Shown here one piece after another: positions 10,479 through 21,700 of a stretch of 34,147 nucleotides of DNA (the stretch's first letter is position 1; every line of letters begins with the position of its first letter). The notes below the pieces were generated by a model. That model was not told the DNA's origin. It ran no database searches and saw nothing but the letters and a program-made list of their open reading frames with translations. This DNA is from Hirudo medicinalis. Its lineage: Eukaryota > Annelida > Clitellata > Hirudinida > Hirudinidae. The stretch spans positions 9,381 through 43,527 of the forward strand of contig MPNW01000361.1 in assembly GCA_011800805.1 (NCBI GenBank), in the 5' to 3' direction. Position numbers and translations under genes: made by a program.

Positions 10479-13400
10479 ATGGCGCCTGCTGAAAAGAAAC
10501 CCATCTGCATCAATTTTGAGTTTCCTTGCCGAGATTGCATTCAGCCCATTCAGTTCAAGGATGTGCCAGACTTCTTCGTGGTAGGGGAGAAGATGGTTTT
10601 GAAGTACTCCATACTCAAGACATACTCGACTAAGTCGGACGATTGGATCGGACTATTCAAGTGCAATAAAGAAAACGAAAATGCTTTCGAATTTGTGACG
10701 TTCGTTTGGGCTCAGAAACGTCCTTCATTCAAGAGCAGGCCTCTCGATAGAAGCGTGACTTTCAATTTGGAAGAAGTGGAAGTAAGCAGTTGTGCACTAG
10801 CCGTTTTCGTTTATTATTATTTTATTTTTCAGAAGATTAAGCATTATAATTGTTCTTTATTAATCGCAGGTTACATCTGATGTTCAATACGTTTTCCTGT
10901 ACATGACACTTCATGAGAGAATTATCGGCCAGAGTTCACGTTTTAGATTCAAACTCTATTTAGAAGAACGCTCAGATCTTGCAGCTATAACCACCCATTT
11001 GTCTAATGAAACCGCTGAGCCTGTTGACAAACAAGAGGTCGAGTTACTCCACAACACCAAAGAGGCCATTGCGCCGTCAAAGGATGGTGAGCAACCACAA
11101 GAAGCAACTCCGGCAGATGCGAACCAATCAGAAGAAATGGTGCAGAATGGTGAGGAGTCGACTCATGCTGATGTGCATTCCCTTGGAAGTGGACCCCAAC
11201 AAGTAAGACCTGTCATTGAGTGGGTTTAGGATGAAAGTCTAAATTTACTTATTTTTTACAATAATTTGTTTCATTAAAGCAGGGGCATGCAAGTTACGAA
11301 GTTAAATTAGAAGAAATAAACGAGTTCTTGACGAAGAAATTCGAAGACATGTCCATGAAGAATTCCTTCCTTAAGATGAGAGTGGGCAGAATTGAGGACT
11401 TGGCGAGCAACATTTTGTCACTTCAGAAAGCTCTGCAGGATCAGATGCTCCAGTGCATGATGGTCGTGGAAGCCAGCTGGAATTTGAGGGGTAATAACCA
11501 CAAGGTGAGTGAATGTGATGGCCCACGCAACCCTGATCAAATGTAAACTAAAAGCGTCGTCCAACGACCGACAGGATCCGAGGAAACCCGAAGCCAAACA
11601 CAGTCACCATTCCAAAAAACACGAACCAAAAAATCACAAACATATCAACTACCAACTTCCAGAATTCGACAACGCGAGTCTCTTTTCTGGGTCTTCTCAG
11701 GCCTTTCGAATGATCTTTGCCGAGGAAAGTGAAAAATTGGAAAACGATGTTGATGCAAAGCCACCCAACAACCTCACCATCAAAAGGGTGACTCCCGGAG
11801 TTGAAAATGTTTCCGATGTCAAGGAGAATGCCGATGTCGGTTCTAATGAGCTCAGCGGTGATATGAAGAAAGCCAAACGTTTGCAGCACAACAACAATAT
11901 AATCAACGAACTGACTGCAGACAGCGGTCCCGAAGAGGAAATGAAAACTTCTCTGGAAATATTCGACAAGGCACCCTTCTTGCAAGAAAATGTCTACACG
12001 AAATTAGAGGAATCACACAAGATGCATTCGGATAATTATACCGATATGAAGAGCATCCCAGCGAGAACGTTGGTCGATAAAACAACTCAGACAACAGTCT
12101 CGTCCTCTTTTGAAAATTCAGCGGATAAAAGCGGCTATTCGGTAAAGATCCTGCTAAACGAAAGCGGATTGGCACCACGCATCGTCCTCCAAGATGCCTC
12201 ATGTGACAAAGACAAACCCGAAGCATTAGTTGTGGACCTCACGCAGGACAAAAACATCGTAATACAACCTTTGCATGTCGATGAACAAAAGATAAGCGTA
12301 ACGACAAAGCAGAATGCTTCAACCATGACCGATAGCGTCGAAATGTCAGACCTGCTTAGCAAGGAAAAACTACTCGCATCCACCAGCCATCCTAACAATG
12401 CCACTTCAGAAAGAAGAGACTGGACGATAAATTTCTCCGGAGGTCTGGTACGATCAGAAAAAGAAAGCAACTCCTCTACACACATCCCTCCAAGTACCGA
12501 CATTTCCATGGCTGTCCAGGTAGGATCGATGGAACAGGCCAATCCCCAACTCGAGTCGTCCCCGGCTGCCACCCGACTGGCTTTGTTGGATAGCTATGAA
12601 ATTTTGGCCTCGCCCCAGAAAAACTTCTTTGCACGAAACGTAACGGCAAAAAGATGCAACACGGCTAAGCTGACCCTCATGAGAGCAATTCTTGAATCAA
12701 ATCTGACTGATGAAGAGAAAGTCTCGTCGATTAGCCTAATATATCTCAATAGCAAAAATGCAAGTGCAAATTCGCTAAGAAAGCAGTTCCCAGTTCAGAA
12801 AATGCAGAATCAAATCTTCGAGAAAGAGACCTCGACAGAATACGAAACCTCCGACACCAGCGGTGAGACTCCACCGGGCAAAGACGAAAACGAAGACGAC
12901 CGGAACGCCGTCAGGGTTGACTTCCCGAGAAAAAACAAACGATCTAAGAAGCTTAGAAGAAACAGATTCGGCAAAAATAAGTTCACCCAGACTGATTTCG
13001 AATATCCCATAATCATAGTACCACCTGAATCGTACAATGAGGTCAACTCAAAGTTTCCAAAATTAGTTAAGAAACCACTGCCAGTCTCCATCATTCCAGT
13101 ACTCCGCTCAGACTCGAAGATCTCATTTGCAGCTTCATCAGAGGACGATTTCAAGGCTAAACCCATCTTGAAGAAAAAATCATCTCCGCTTCCTCCAGCT
13201 ACAAAAGATGTCGGACAGGGTCACAAAAAATCCTCCGTTACATTCCTTATTGACGCTTCGACGCAGTGCGATATGAGCGGTCTTGACCGGTTTGACGAAG
13301 ACGCCTTGGCAGAGTGTTCGGTCCAGGTTGAACCCGAAGCAAACTTTGATAATGTGTCACATTCGGGCGTCTCTTCATTGTCAGAAAGTCGCGGAGTTCA

Positions 13401-15141
13401 AGAACTAAAAAGAGAGAGGAAGGTTAGCTTCAACACTATTATATTGACGAGTCTCTTCGATAACGAAGAAGTTGAGAAAGAAGAGTTGACCAAATCTATT
13501 AACGTGAAGCCAACATTTCCAACCAAGAGGGAAGAGCCAATTAAAAAACCTACCAACATACCACCCATCCATAAATTTCTCGACCTCATAGACATGGAGG
13601 CCAAGCTAATGTCTCAGAGCATGCTCAACATACAGAATACCATTAGCACTGCCGTTAAGATATTCAAAACCGAAGCGGTGACGCTGAAAGATATATCCAC
13701 GGAAGTACTAAACAAAGCCATCAAGTCCTTGACATCAATGCAGACTGGGAGCCCAGAAACTGTTTCAAAGCGGACAGAACACATCGATGCCAGGGCAGAT
13801 ATTCCGGCCTCTCAAAATGAGAGAAGGCCATTCCTGGCTCAAGAGCATGTCCAGGAGAGAAAAATAATCTCCAATAGAATTGAGACCATACGTTCTCCTG
13901 CTTTAATTCCTTTTGAGGTGAAGAACTCAATGATCAAAGATAAAAAAACAATTGTAAAACTCGAGGCTGACAAAAGGCCTGTCCTCAGAAAAACCGAAAT
14001 ACCAACACCACTGAAAGGCAAACCACCAGGTAGCGACGACAGCAAATCTTCAATGGAAAGGTCATCGAACAATGCTGAAACGAACGCTTTCATCAGGAAA
14101 TTGTGGAAGGATATCAATGCGGAAATCCTTGAAAAAGTGCCGAGGGATAGCAAAGTGATCCAGGTTCCAAAACTTACAAAAACTCTAGCGGAAGATTTGA
14201 CTCACCCCGACATTCCCAAAGATGCGATTGAGGACGACACCCTATCTTCTGTGAGTCACCCGAACAAGCCAGAGAGTCTTCTGTCCGGCCCTGCCGATTT
14301 GAGGGATTTCTGGGATTTTAATTTCGGAACACAGTCTGGCAAGAGAACTTACTCGACAGTTCCTCAAGTATCCAAATGCTCCATTGATGATTCGCCAATC
14401 ACATCCCTGAGCGTTCCTAGCGACAATTTTCAAGGAATGCCTTCTTTAGATACTCAGTCGCTTGTCACTTCCTGTTATTCGACAAACCAAGTACACCCTC
14501 GCTTTCCAGGTCTTATGCTGGTGCGCTCGTTTGACTCTACAATATCCAACATAGTGAATCTCTACAATACTTTTACTAGCTATGCCTATAGCGCGGTACC
14601 GGGCCAAAAAGAACCCGTTAAAATGGCACACAAAGAGGTACAGATCAACTCTCCTTTTTTCGTCACCAGCAACAAAGACGTGAAATCGTTCGATGTAAAT
14701 GATAAATTCCCACCAAGAAGGCACAACTTATCTATATTCCCTGCCTCGTCAGAAGAGCTGAAGCCCTATTTGACAAGAGATGCCACTTCTCACGAAGACG
14801 CCTATCAACCTTCCAAGTCGACTTCAGTGCCCGAAGAGAACGAGTTGATGAAGACTCTGAAGATCGACGCTGAAAAGATTGAACTGAAGAGAAACGATGC
14901 TCAAAGCGAAGAGGAAACATTGGATCTGTCCGTCAAAACGAATGACGGCTCGACAGTTACCTCCGAAGGAGCAGTCGTTGCCGTTGAAAACAAGACAGAC
15001 CAATTGTGCCTGTCCTGCTCAGACGAATTCCCGAGGCTGAAAAGTCCCGAAGTCAAAATCCCAGTGAGCGTTGAGAAAACACCCTCCCTTCCTACAAAGA
15101 AAAAATACCAACAAAAGAAGAAAAAGAAGAAGGAAGACTGA
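10479..15141 (+). CDS. SKICH-domain adaptor (TAX1BP1/NDP52/CALCOCO1-like) with a giant disordered tail
   Basis: Coding exons are 10479-10781, 10870-11202, 11283-11504 and 11575-15141, all joined in phase 0, giving 1,474 residues. Residues about 10-130 form a SKICH domain: the family's D-W-x-G-x-F-K core is present as DDWIGLFKC, then FVTFVWAQK, then the C-terminal strands VQYVFLYMT and GQSSRFRF. Exon 3 (residues 213-286) looks coiled-coil. The last exon (287-1474) is one 3.6-kb block, polar and probably disordered, ending in a Lys run (KKKKKKED). Family members act as autophagy receptors or transcription coactivators through a SKICH domain, coiled coil and C-terminal zinc fingers; here no zinc finger pair is visible, only one C1431-x-x-C1434. 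Candidate docking motifs in the tail are KTTQT (455-459), KFTQT (755-759), KISF (801-804), KVSF (902-905), YEIL (627-630), YPII (763-766) and FPRL (1438-1441). The SKICH assignment is firm; orthology is not. The start is supported by an acceptor 10 nt upstream. Confidence 0.85.
11505..11574 (+). other. 70-bp intron of the SKICH gene
   Basis: GTGAGT donor and CGACCGACAG acceptor. If retained, the frame reads 13 further residues to a TAA at 11544-11546, which would give a SKICH plus coiled-coil protein of about 299 residues without the long tail. Confidence 0.7.
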
Positions 15142-15389
15142 TGGTCGCAGAGTCTCTGATAGTTAGAAAAATAACATTCGTTGCGATAAATTCCACGATC
15201 CACACTTCGTCGTTACTTCTCAGGACGACCTAACAGGATTTTCAAATCTAAGCAAGCTACATGATTGACGACTTTTCCTTTATTTACACAATTACGGACA
15301 ATTTTAAGTTGATTAATCCACATTAACTGACATTCCTCCTCGCTATTTTCGACAATAACAACATCTTACGTACATCGATGCAACAGCGA

Positions 15390-15395
15390 AATAAA
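15390..15395 (+). promoter_or_regulatory. Poly(A) signal of the SKICH gene
   Basis: AATAAA 249 nt after the stop codon at 15141, the first canonical hexamer on plus downstream of the gene. Confidence 0.55.
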
Positions 15396-15639
15396 AAACA
15401 AAGAAAAGCGGTTTGTGTTCGGTCTCTCTTGTGATCAGTTCGTCGAAGTCCGAGCAGCTCGAACGTTCAGTCGTAGACCTGGAAGAATTTCAGTTCCATG
15501 CTGTTCCCGGCATTTTCGTCAGGGTTCATCTCTGGCAAATCATTTGTAATTCAATATCAAGCAGCAATTTATTTGTCTTAAGTGAAAAGTTTTTACATTG
15601 TCGAACTGATAACTTCATTATTATTACTACTATTGATGT

Positions 15640-15656
15640 TAGCATTATTATTACTA

Positions 15657-15706
<50 letters not shown>
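15640..15706. repeat. (ATT)n microsatellite
   Basis: About 16 uninterrupted ATT units in the convergent 3' region, immediately downstream of the HEATR6 poly(A) signal on minus. Confidence 0.9.
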
Positions 15707-15711
15707 TTATT
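15706..15711 (-). promoter_or_regulatory. Poly(A) signal of HEATR6
   Basis: TTTATT on plus, that is AATAAA on minus, about 40 nt after the HEATR6 stop at 15754-15752. A second copy at 15573-15568 is an alternative. Confidence 0.5.
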
Positions 15712-15751
15712 CCTTAATCAGTTTGTAAATTGTTCCACAACTTTCTTTTTC

Positions 15752-18700
15752 TTAATGTGTGCTACCTGGAGTCGAGCGGAGGAAAATGCCAGAGAGTCCT
15801 TCGATGGCCCTCAGGTGAGCCTCAGTCAGAGAAGCACATTTGGGGAGCATTGAAAGATGCCTGCTCACTTCCTTGAGACCATCTTCAACTGGGAACCGTG
15901 AATTGACAAACATCAGTCAACAATTTCCATAAAAAACCACTAATATTCACATTATGATTTAATAACGTGACATGTTCTCAAAATGGCAAGCTTTGGAAAA
16001 CATAGAAAGATTCACTGACCTTTCACTTTGTGAGCAACAGTTCCCTTGCCCTGGGGCTTGCAGTCATCCTCATTGTCGTGATCGGCGGTGATGTCGTCAT
16101 TTCTGACCTGTAAATACTTTGTTATCATGTCCTCGTGCCCTTTAAGAGATTTCCAGCAGAGTTCAAGGTCGCCAGGTACAACCAGAGAGAGCAGATGGAG
16201 GAGGGTGATTATGAGCTGTTTTGAATAAATTATGATCATAAGTTGATCACTACCACATGCAAGAACAATTTGAATGCAAACAGTTACCAAGGATCTAAGA
16301 ATTATGGAATTATATTATTATTATGGACCTAAGTGTGACTAATAGGTTATTGATTAATTACATCCTTGATCCTGTAATTAAATGTCAACATACCCTTGAC
16401 ATGAGAATGCTCTTGTACTTCATCTCCGTGAAGTCGAAAGGGGTGGACTCGCACTCCAACATGGCCGACAGAATGCCCTCCCAAACGATGCCAAAACAAT
16501 CCTCTTGGCAGCCAACCTTCTTCTCCTTACTCTGCATCATTCCAAACTCTGTCTCCAAGTCCACCTCCAGGGTATAGTTCCCCGGATGGAAGCGATCGAG
16601 CGATCCCTGCCTGCTCCTCACGGTGTAGCGGTAAAAGTGGACGCTACTGGCTTGGTTGCCGTTTTCCGTTCGACCGATGGTGAAAGTTTTGTGGTTGGTC
16701 GTGCCCAAAAATAGTCTCAAAGAGGTTTTTGATTCGTCCCCTTGAAAGAACATCTCTCTTCTGGAGGGAATGGCCAGCACTGTTGCAGCACTAATTCTGA
16801 CCTTAAAGTTCTTACAGGTCCTGACAGCCTTGACCAGTGCCTTGTAGGCCTCCATCAATTTGTAGGAGATGAACGAGAGAACGGGTTCATTCCACATGAT
16901 GTTCCCGAACGCGTAGCAAGCATTCCAGCGCACCTTGACGCTTCCCGAATGAATGTATTTGATGATCACCTGCAGGCTGTTCCTGACGGCATCGTCAAAT
17001 TTGCCGTCATCGAGGGAAGCTGGTGGAAGGAAATTTAAAAGATTTCCAATGGTGCGCAGGGCATTGGAGCGAGGCTTGTCATGAATGGAGCAAAGTTCGA
17101 TGCAACTCTCGAGCAGTTTCAACAGCAGACAAGCTGGAATTTTCTCCATGAATTCATCGTCCATTCTTTTCGAGACAAGAGCATCGCTGAGGTTGCTAAG
17201 AACCCAGGCGGCCTTCGTCACAACTCCGAGGTTGCTCGTTTTGAGGGACCTCAGGACGGCGTTGGAAGCATCGGCCAAGAAGAGGGCATCGCTGCTTAGG
17301 CAAGGGTAATTCACAGATCGACCGATGGCAGAGAGGGCACCGACGCATATGTGGTGGTCGGACACTGAGGAAAACCCCAGAATGATGGTCTTGATGAAAT
17401 CTGATGACTTCTCTGGGAGCTTCTCGAAAACATCCGACCCCACATTTCCCAAGCATTCACAAGCCACCATCTCCACCATCGAATCAGCATTATTGGAAAG
17501 AGCCTTCTGAATAGGTCCATTCAGAATGTAGTTCCAAAGAGCCAGAGCTTCTTTTACCGTAACTTGAATGGGAGAGGCGATCTCATCGGCCGACCGGTTG
17601 GAAAGTACCAAAGAGGTGAGAGCTTCGAGAAGCTTGATGGCATGCAACTGAATGGAATTATCTGGATCATTTTGAAGACAACTGCCTGCCAGATCTTGCA
17701 CGACCTTAAGGTGAGGCCTGACGACCACGAAGTAGTTCTGCGTCATCAAAGTCAGAACTTGCAAAGCCTCGACTCTGACTGGGACGACATGAATGTAGGA
17801 CGACTCGGAAGAGGAAAGGTTGGGGTCCAATGTATTAGACATGGAGATAACAGGTGTGACCTTCGGCTTTTTCTTGGTGCATCCTGACATGATGATTTCT
17901 GTGCATGATTTGAGAAGCCACGACATTTCCCTGTGCGTTGCATTTTGATTGTCGGCAGCGTCGTCTGAGTTTGGTTCAGGACAATGTTCTGACATTCCTT
18001 GGAGCAAGGGAGTGACCGAACCTGCAATTAAATGAGCAAATGCCAACCGTAGTCGTGATTAATTAAATTTCCATTTCATTTTTAAATTTTCCATTACTTT
18101 ATTCCGCTTAAAAATCACTTGCTAATATACTAATATTATAGTAAATACACTTGCTAATATAAAATACCAAACGAGCTAACCACTGGAGAGAATAGCTTTG
18201 AAATTCAATTCTTCATAGCAGTTTGATGACTCCCCTTTGTTTTCTTCGGACTTTTCCCTCTGGTGGAAGAAACCAGGAGATGAAAAGCTGACCTTGGAGG
18301 GCTTGTTTCCAAGAAGCTGAATGACTTCACCCAGGGGGGCATGAACCGACACAACCTTGCCCAGGCAGGTCAAGGCCACAACCTTTATATTAGCATCTGG
18401 AATGCACGACCTTACGACTGCACGACCGAGTCTTTTAAAAATGGCTTTCAGATTTTATTTGATATTGTCGCTGACAGCCACTCAAAATTATGAATGACCA
18501 CGAAACTTTTCATACTTGTGCACGATTACATGGCGATGACATTCTCAGAATGCAATGCTTGTGCAATTTAAAGACTTAAAGCAATGCAGGCACAGAATCA
18601 TCACTCCTCGTCATGAACATCCATGGAACAAACCTTTGTGAGACAGGAAGTGACTGACAAACTTGACAGATCTGTTGAGGAGGCCCGGCTTCAGACGATG

Positions 18701-21700
18701 GTACGGAGAATTGGCCACCAGAGTTCCCAGACACTGCAACGTGCGAACGAACCAAAATTATTGCATTTCACCGAAGTCGAAACACAAAAGCTCGAACACA
18801 AAGAGAGTAAAGAAAATGTGAGCTGTAGGATTGCAAGCATACCCAAAAGTAGGGAAATGTAGAAAGCATAAATGTAAATGTAGTTTATTTATATTCATTT
18901 ATATAGTGCCATATGCATAGCGTCAGAGGCGCTTTTGTTAATCATTTATATAACGCTCCTTCCCAAGGGCGCTCGTGGCAGTGCAGGCTGGGTTTCGAAC
19001 ACCACACATTACGACTGTTGCCATTACTGCCATTATGCAGGAACACAACCTATTCGGCCAACCTGCATGCCATCAATAATGGATTAAATAAAATGAATAT
19101 ATATATTGGTACATATTGGTATATATAATTACATGTTAGTATTAATTCATAAACATTCACAGTACCTTGATGGCTTGCACAAGGACCAGTGGGACTTGTT
19201 CTCTTGTGAGCGTCAACAGCAAGCACCTGTGAAGCTCCTTGATCGTGTTTCCGAGGCTGACCGAGAACGGGGTGTAAGCCACGCTCTGGTACTGGGCCCT
19301 AGAAATTATCGACCATAATATCTGAGAAATAATCATCGGGCATAAAAAGTTATTACAAATAATCGTTAATCACGATGTTTGCACAAATAATTCTTAAGAA
19401 TTGATTTAAAATAGTAATTCAAACTAATAAATTAATGGTGCCGGCTCTTCGAGCTCACCCATCCTCGGCAGCCATGAGGAACTGCTTGGATCCGTCGAGC
19501 AGAGTGGTCAGGATGGACAGGGCTGCGAGTCTCATCTGAAATAGAAACTCATTACGTTCATTTTCCGATCCATCGACCATTTATCTTAGACGATCTTCGA
19601 ACCTTGTGCGAGGGATCCCTTATGATCGTCACGAAGAGAGGGTAGTCGTTGAGTTGATTCCAGTTGCAGATGAACCTGTCCGGAAAGATGGAATGCCACT
19701 GCCCGAACATCGTCTTCCTGTCTATGCACTGAAAGAGCATCAGGTGAGGATGTTAAAATGCAAGCAGAGGATTCCAAAAGACATGTAATGGCAACGGTCG
19801 CAATGTGTCGTGTTCACAACCCAGCCTCCACCTTTGAGGGGTGCCCTTGGGTAGGGAGGCTACATAAAAGGTCAGGCAGTTGTAGTGCCTTCACATCTGA
19901 TTTGGTTACACAAGGCACTCAAAAGATTAACTTTGATCTTCCTAGTTCCGAGTTTCCTAATTACAATATCATTATGATAATTATATATATCAAAATTATG
20001 AGATGATGAATAATAATTGGTCGTGACTTTATTCATTAATTATTTATGAGCCAAATTAAAATTAGCATTGATGCGTGCATGACAACATTAAGTCAACCTT
20101 GACGGCATTGTGCAAAAGCGCCAGAGACTGAGTCCTGATCTTGGCGGCAAAGTTGTTGCCCGAAGGCCTGGAAAATGATTGGTTCAGTTCTCCGTCAGAA
20201 AGGTCAGAGTCGGATAATTCGAACATTGCCCAAAATTTGTCCTCTTCGGAGTCTTTCGGTCGATCCGCCTTGGAATTGCCGGAAGGGATGGTTTCGTTCT
20301 CGCCGTCAAAATCGACACGCTCGGCTCCGGCCGCAGTCTGAAGCTTTTTTGACTTCGAAACAAGCCAATTTATTATTTACTGATCGCATATTATTTAATT
20401 ACCCCTTGTGATTGCGAGTCACACCAGAATTCCAAGTAGAAAAAAAAGTAGATAGATACGTGGATGAATAAAAACGAAGTCACAAACAGAAGCTTCGTCT
20501 TAATTAGATTCTAGATAGACAAATTAAAATCACAAATTCCAACTTAATTGCTACATGATTTACAATTAATTCATTAGAAATTGCTAATTAATCGAATAAA
20601 TAATTTATTAATAATCATAAATTTATGAAATCAAGTCAAAAAGATGCCTGATCACACACCATTTTAGACTGCCTCTTGTTCTTCTGCTTCTGATGAGGAG
20701 TAGAATTCTGAACCTCTGTCCTCGATCTTGAACCTTCCCCCGGTCTCTTAGAAGATGGAGTGCTTGCATCGTCTCCTTTGACAGAGACCCTCATCTTCTC
20801 CAACTCCAGTTGATTATTGGAGGTCTCTTGTTGTCCGACCGGCAGTCCAATGTGGCCCAAGACCGAATACCTCTTAAAATAGAAATATGCTGTCATAAAG
20901 TGTGAGAATGACGATCAGGAGAAGAATGTCTGATTCATTGAGGATTGAGATGTAAAACATGGCAGTTAAGATGATGATGATCTTTAATATGGTAATCACA
21001 TTAATTACTATGAAACGTACCTGTACGAGGTTCACTAGGTGACCGACTAGGTCCGTCGGAAAGGTGCGGCTGGCTTCCATGACATTCTTTAGTCCCCTCA
21101 GACTGCCCGCTACAACCTTTGAACGACAAGAGTAACCTTCACGAGACCGCACAAGTTAAACTGCAAGCCGAAAATGTCCTCTGCATCGGCATAACGTCAA
21201 AAGATGGTTTCCATCAAGGACTTTGCCAATTATATGTGATTAGTACGATGCATTGATAACAAGATTAAAGTGATCGATCGATTTCAAATAAGTACAAGTA
21301 CAGTTGTAAGTACAAACCTTGTAGTAAAGGCAGTCGTCGATGCAGTCAAATCCTGTTAGCTTTTGTAGAGCATGGAGAAGGTGTTGGACTGTGGCTACCT
21401 GGTGCTCCTCGTTCAGGTAGGCATTGCCCGGAGCGTTGCCGAAACTGGAGAGAGGTAATGCAAACAAAATGGGATGAGATGATTGAAAATTATGGAACCG
21501 ATATTAATAGTTTGGTAATATTAATAGTTATGATCGTGGAATTGAAATAAGGCAACTAAAATTTTATTTTCACAAAAAACAGGCTAATTTTAAAGAGAAT
21601 CTTAAAAACTCGTATCCCCTCAAATTATGAACGACAAGTCGAGACAAACTCAAATGAACATAAAAATGTCCACCGACTCGGCCGACAGGTTCTCGTAGCA

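Larger units (their letters stand above)
15142..15751. other. Shared 3' region of two convergent genes
   Basis: This contains the 3' untranslated regions of the plus-strand SKICH gene and the minus-strand HEATR6 gene. The plus gene has AATAAA at 15390-15395. The minus gene has AATAAA (TTTATT on plus) at 15706-15711 and again at 15568-15573. An (ATT)n array occupies about 15640-15706. The open frame spanning this area is judged spurious. Confidence 0.6.

Noticed and set aside
15413..15853. 146-codon plus-strand ORF
   Set aside because: It runs through an (ATT)n array and the antisense of the HEATR6 last exon.
18623..18862. 79-codon plus-strand ORF
   Set aside because: It is antisense to the HEATR6 exon 18733-18663, whose sense translation matches the family.
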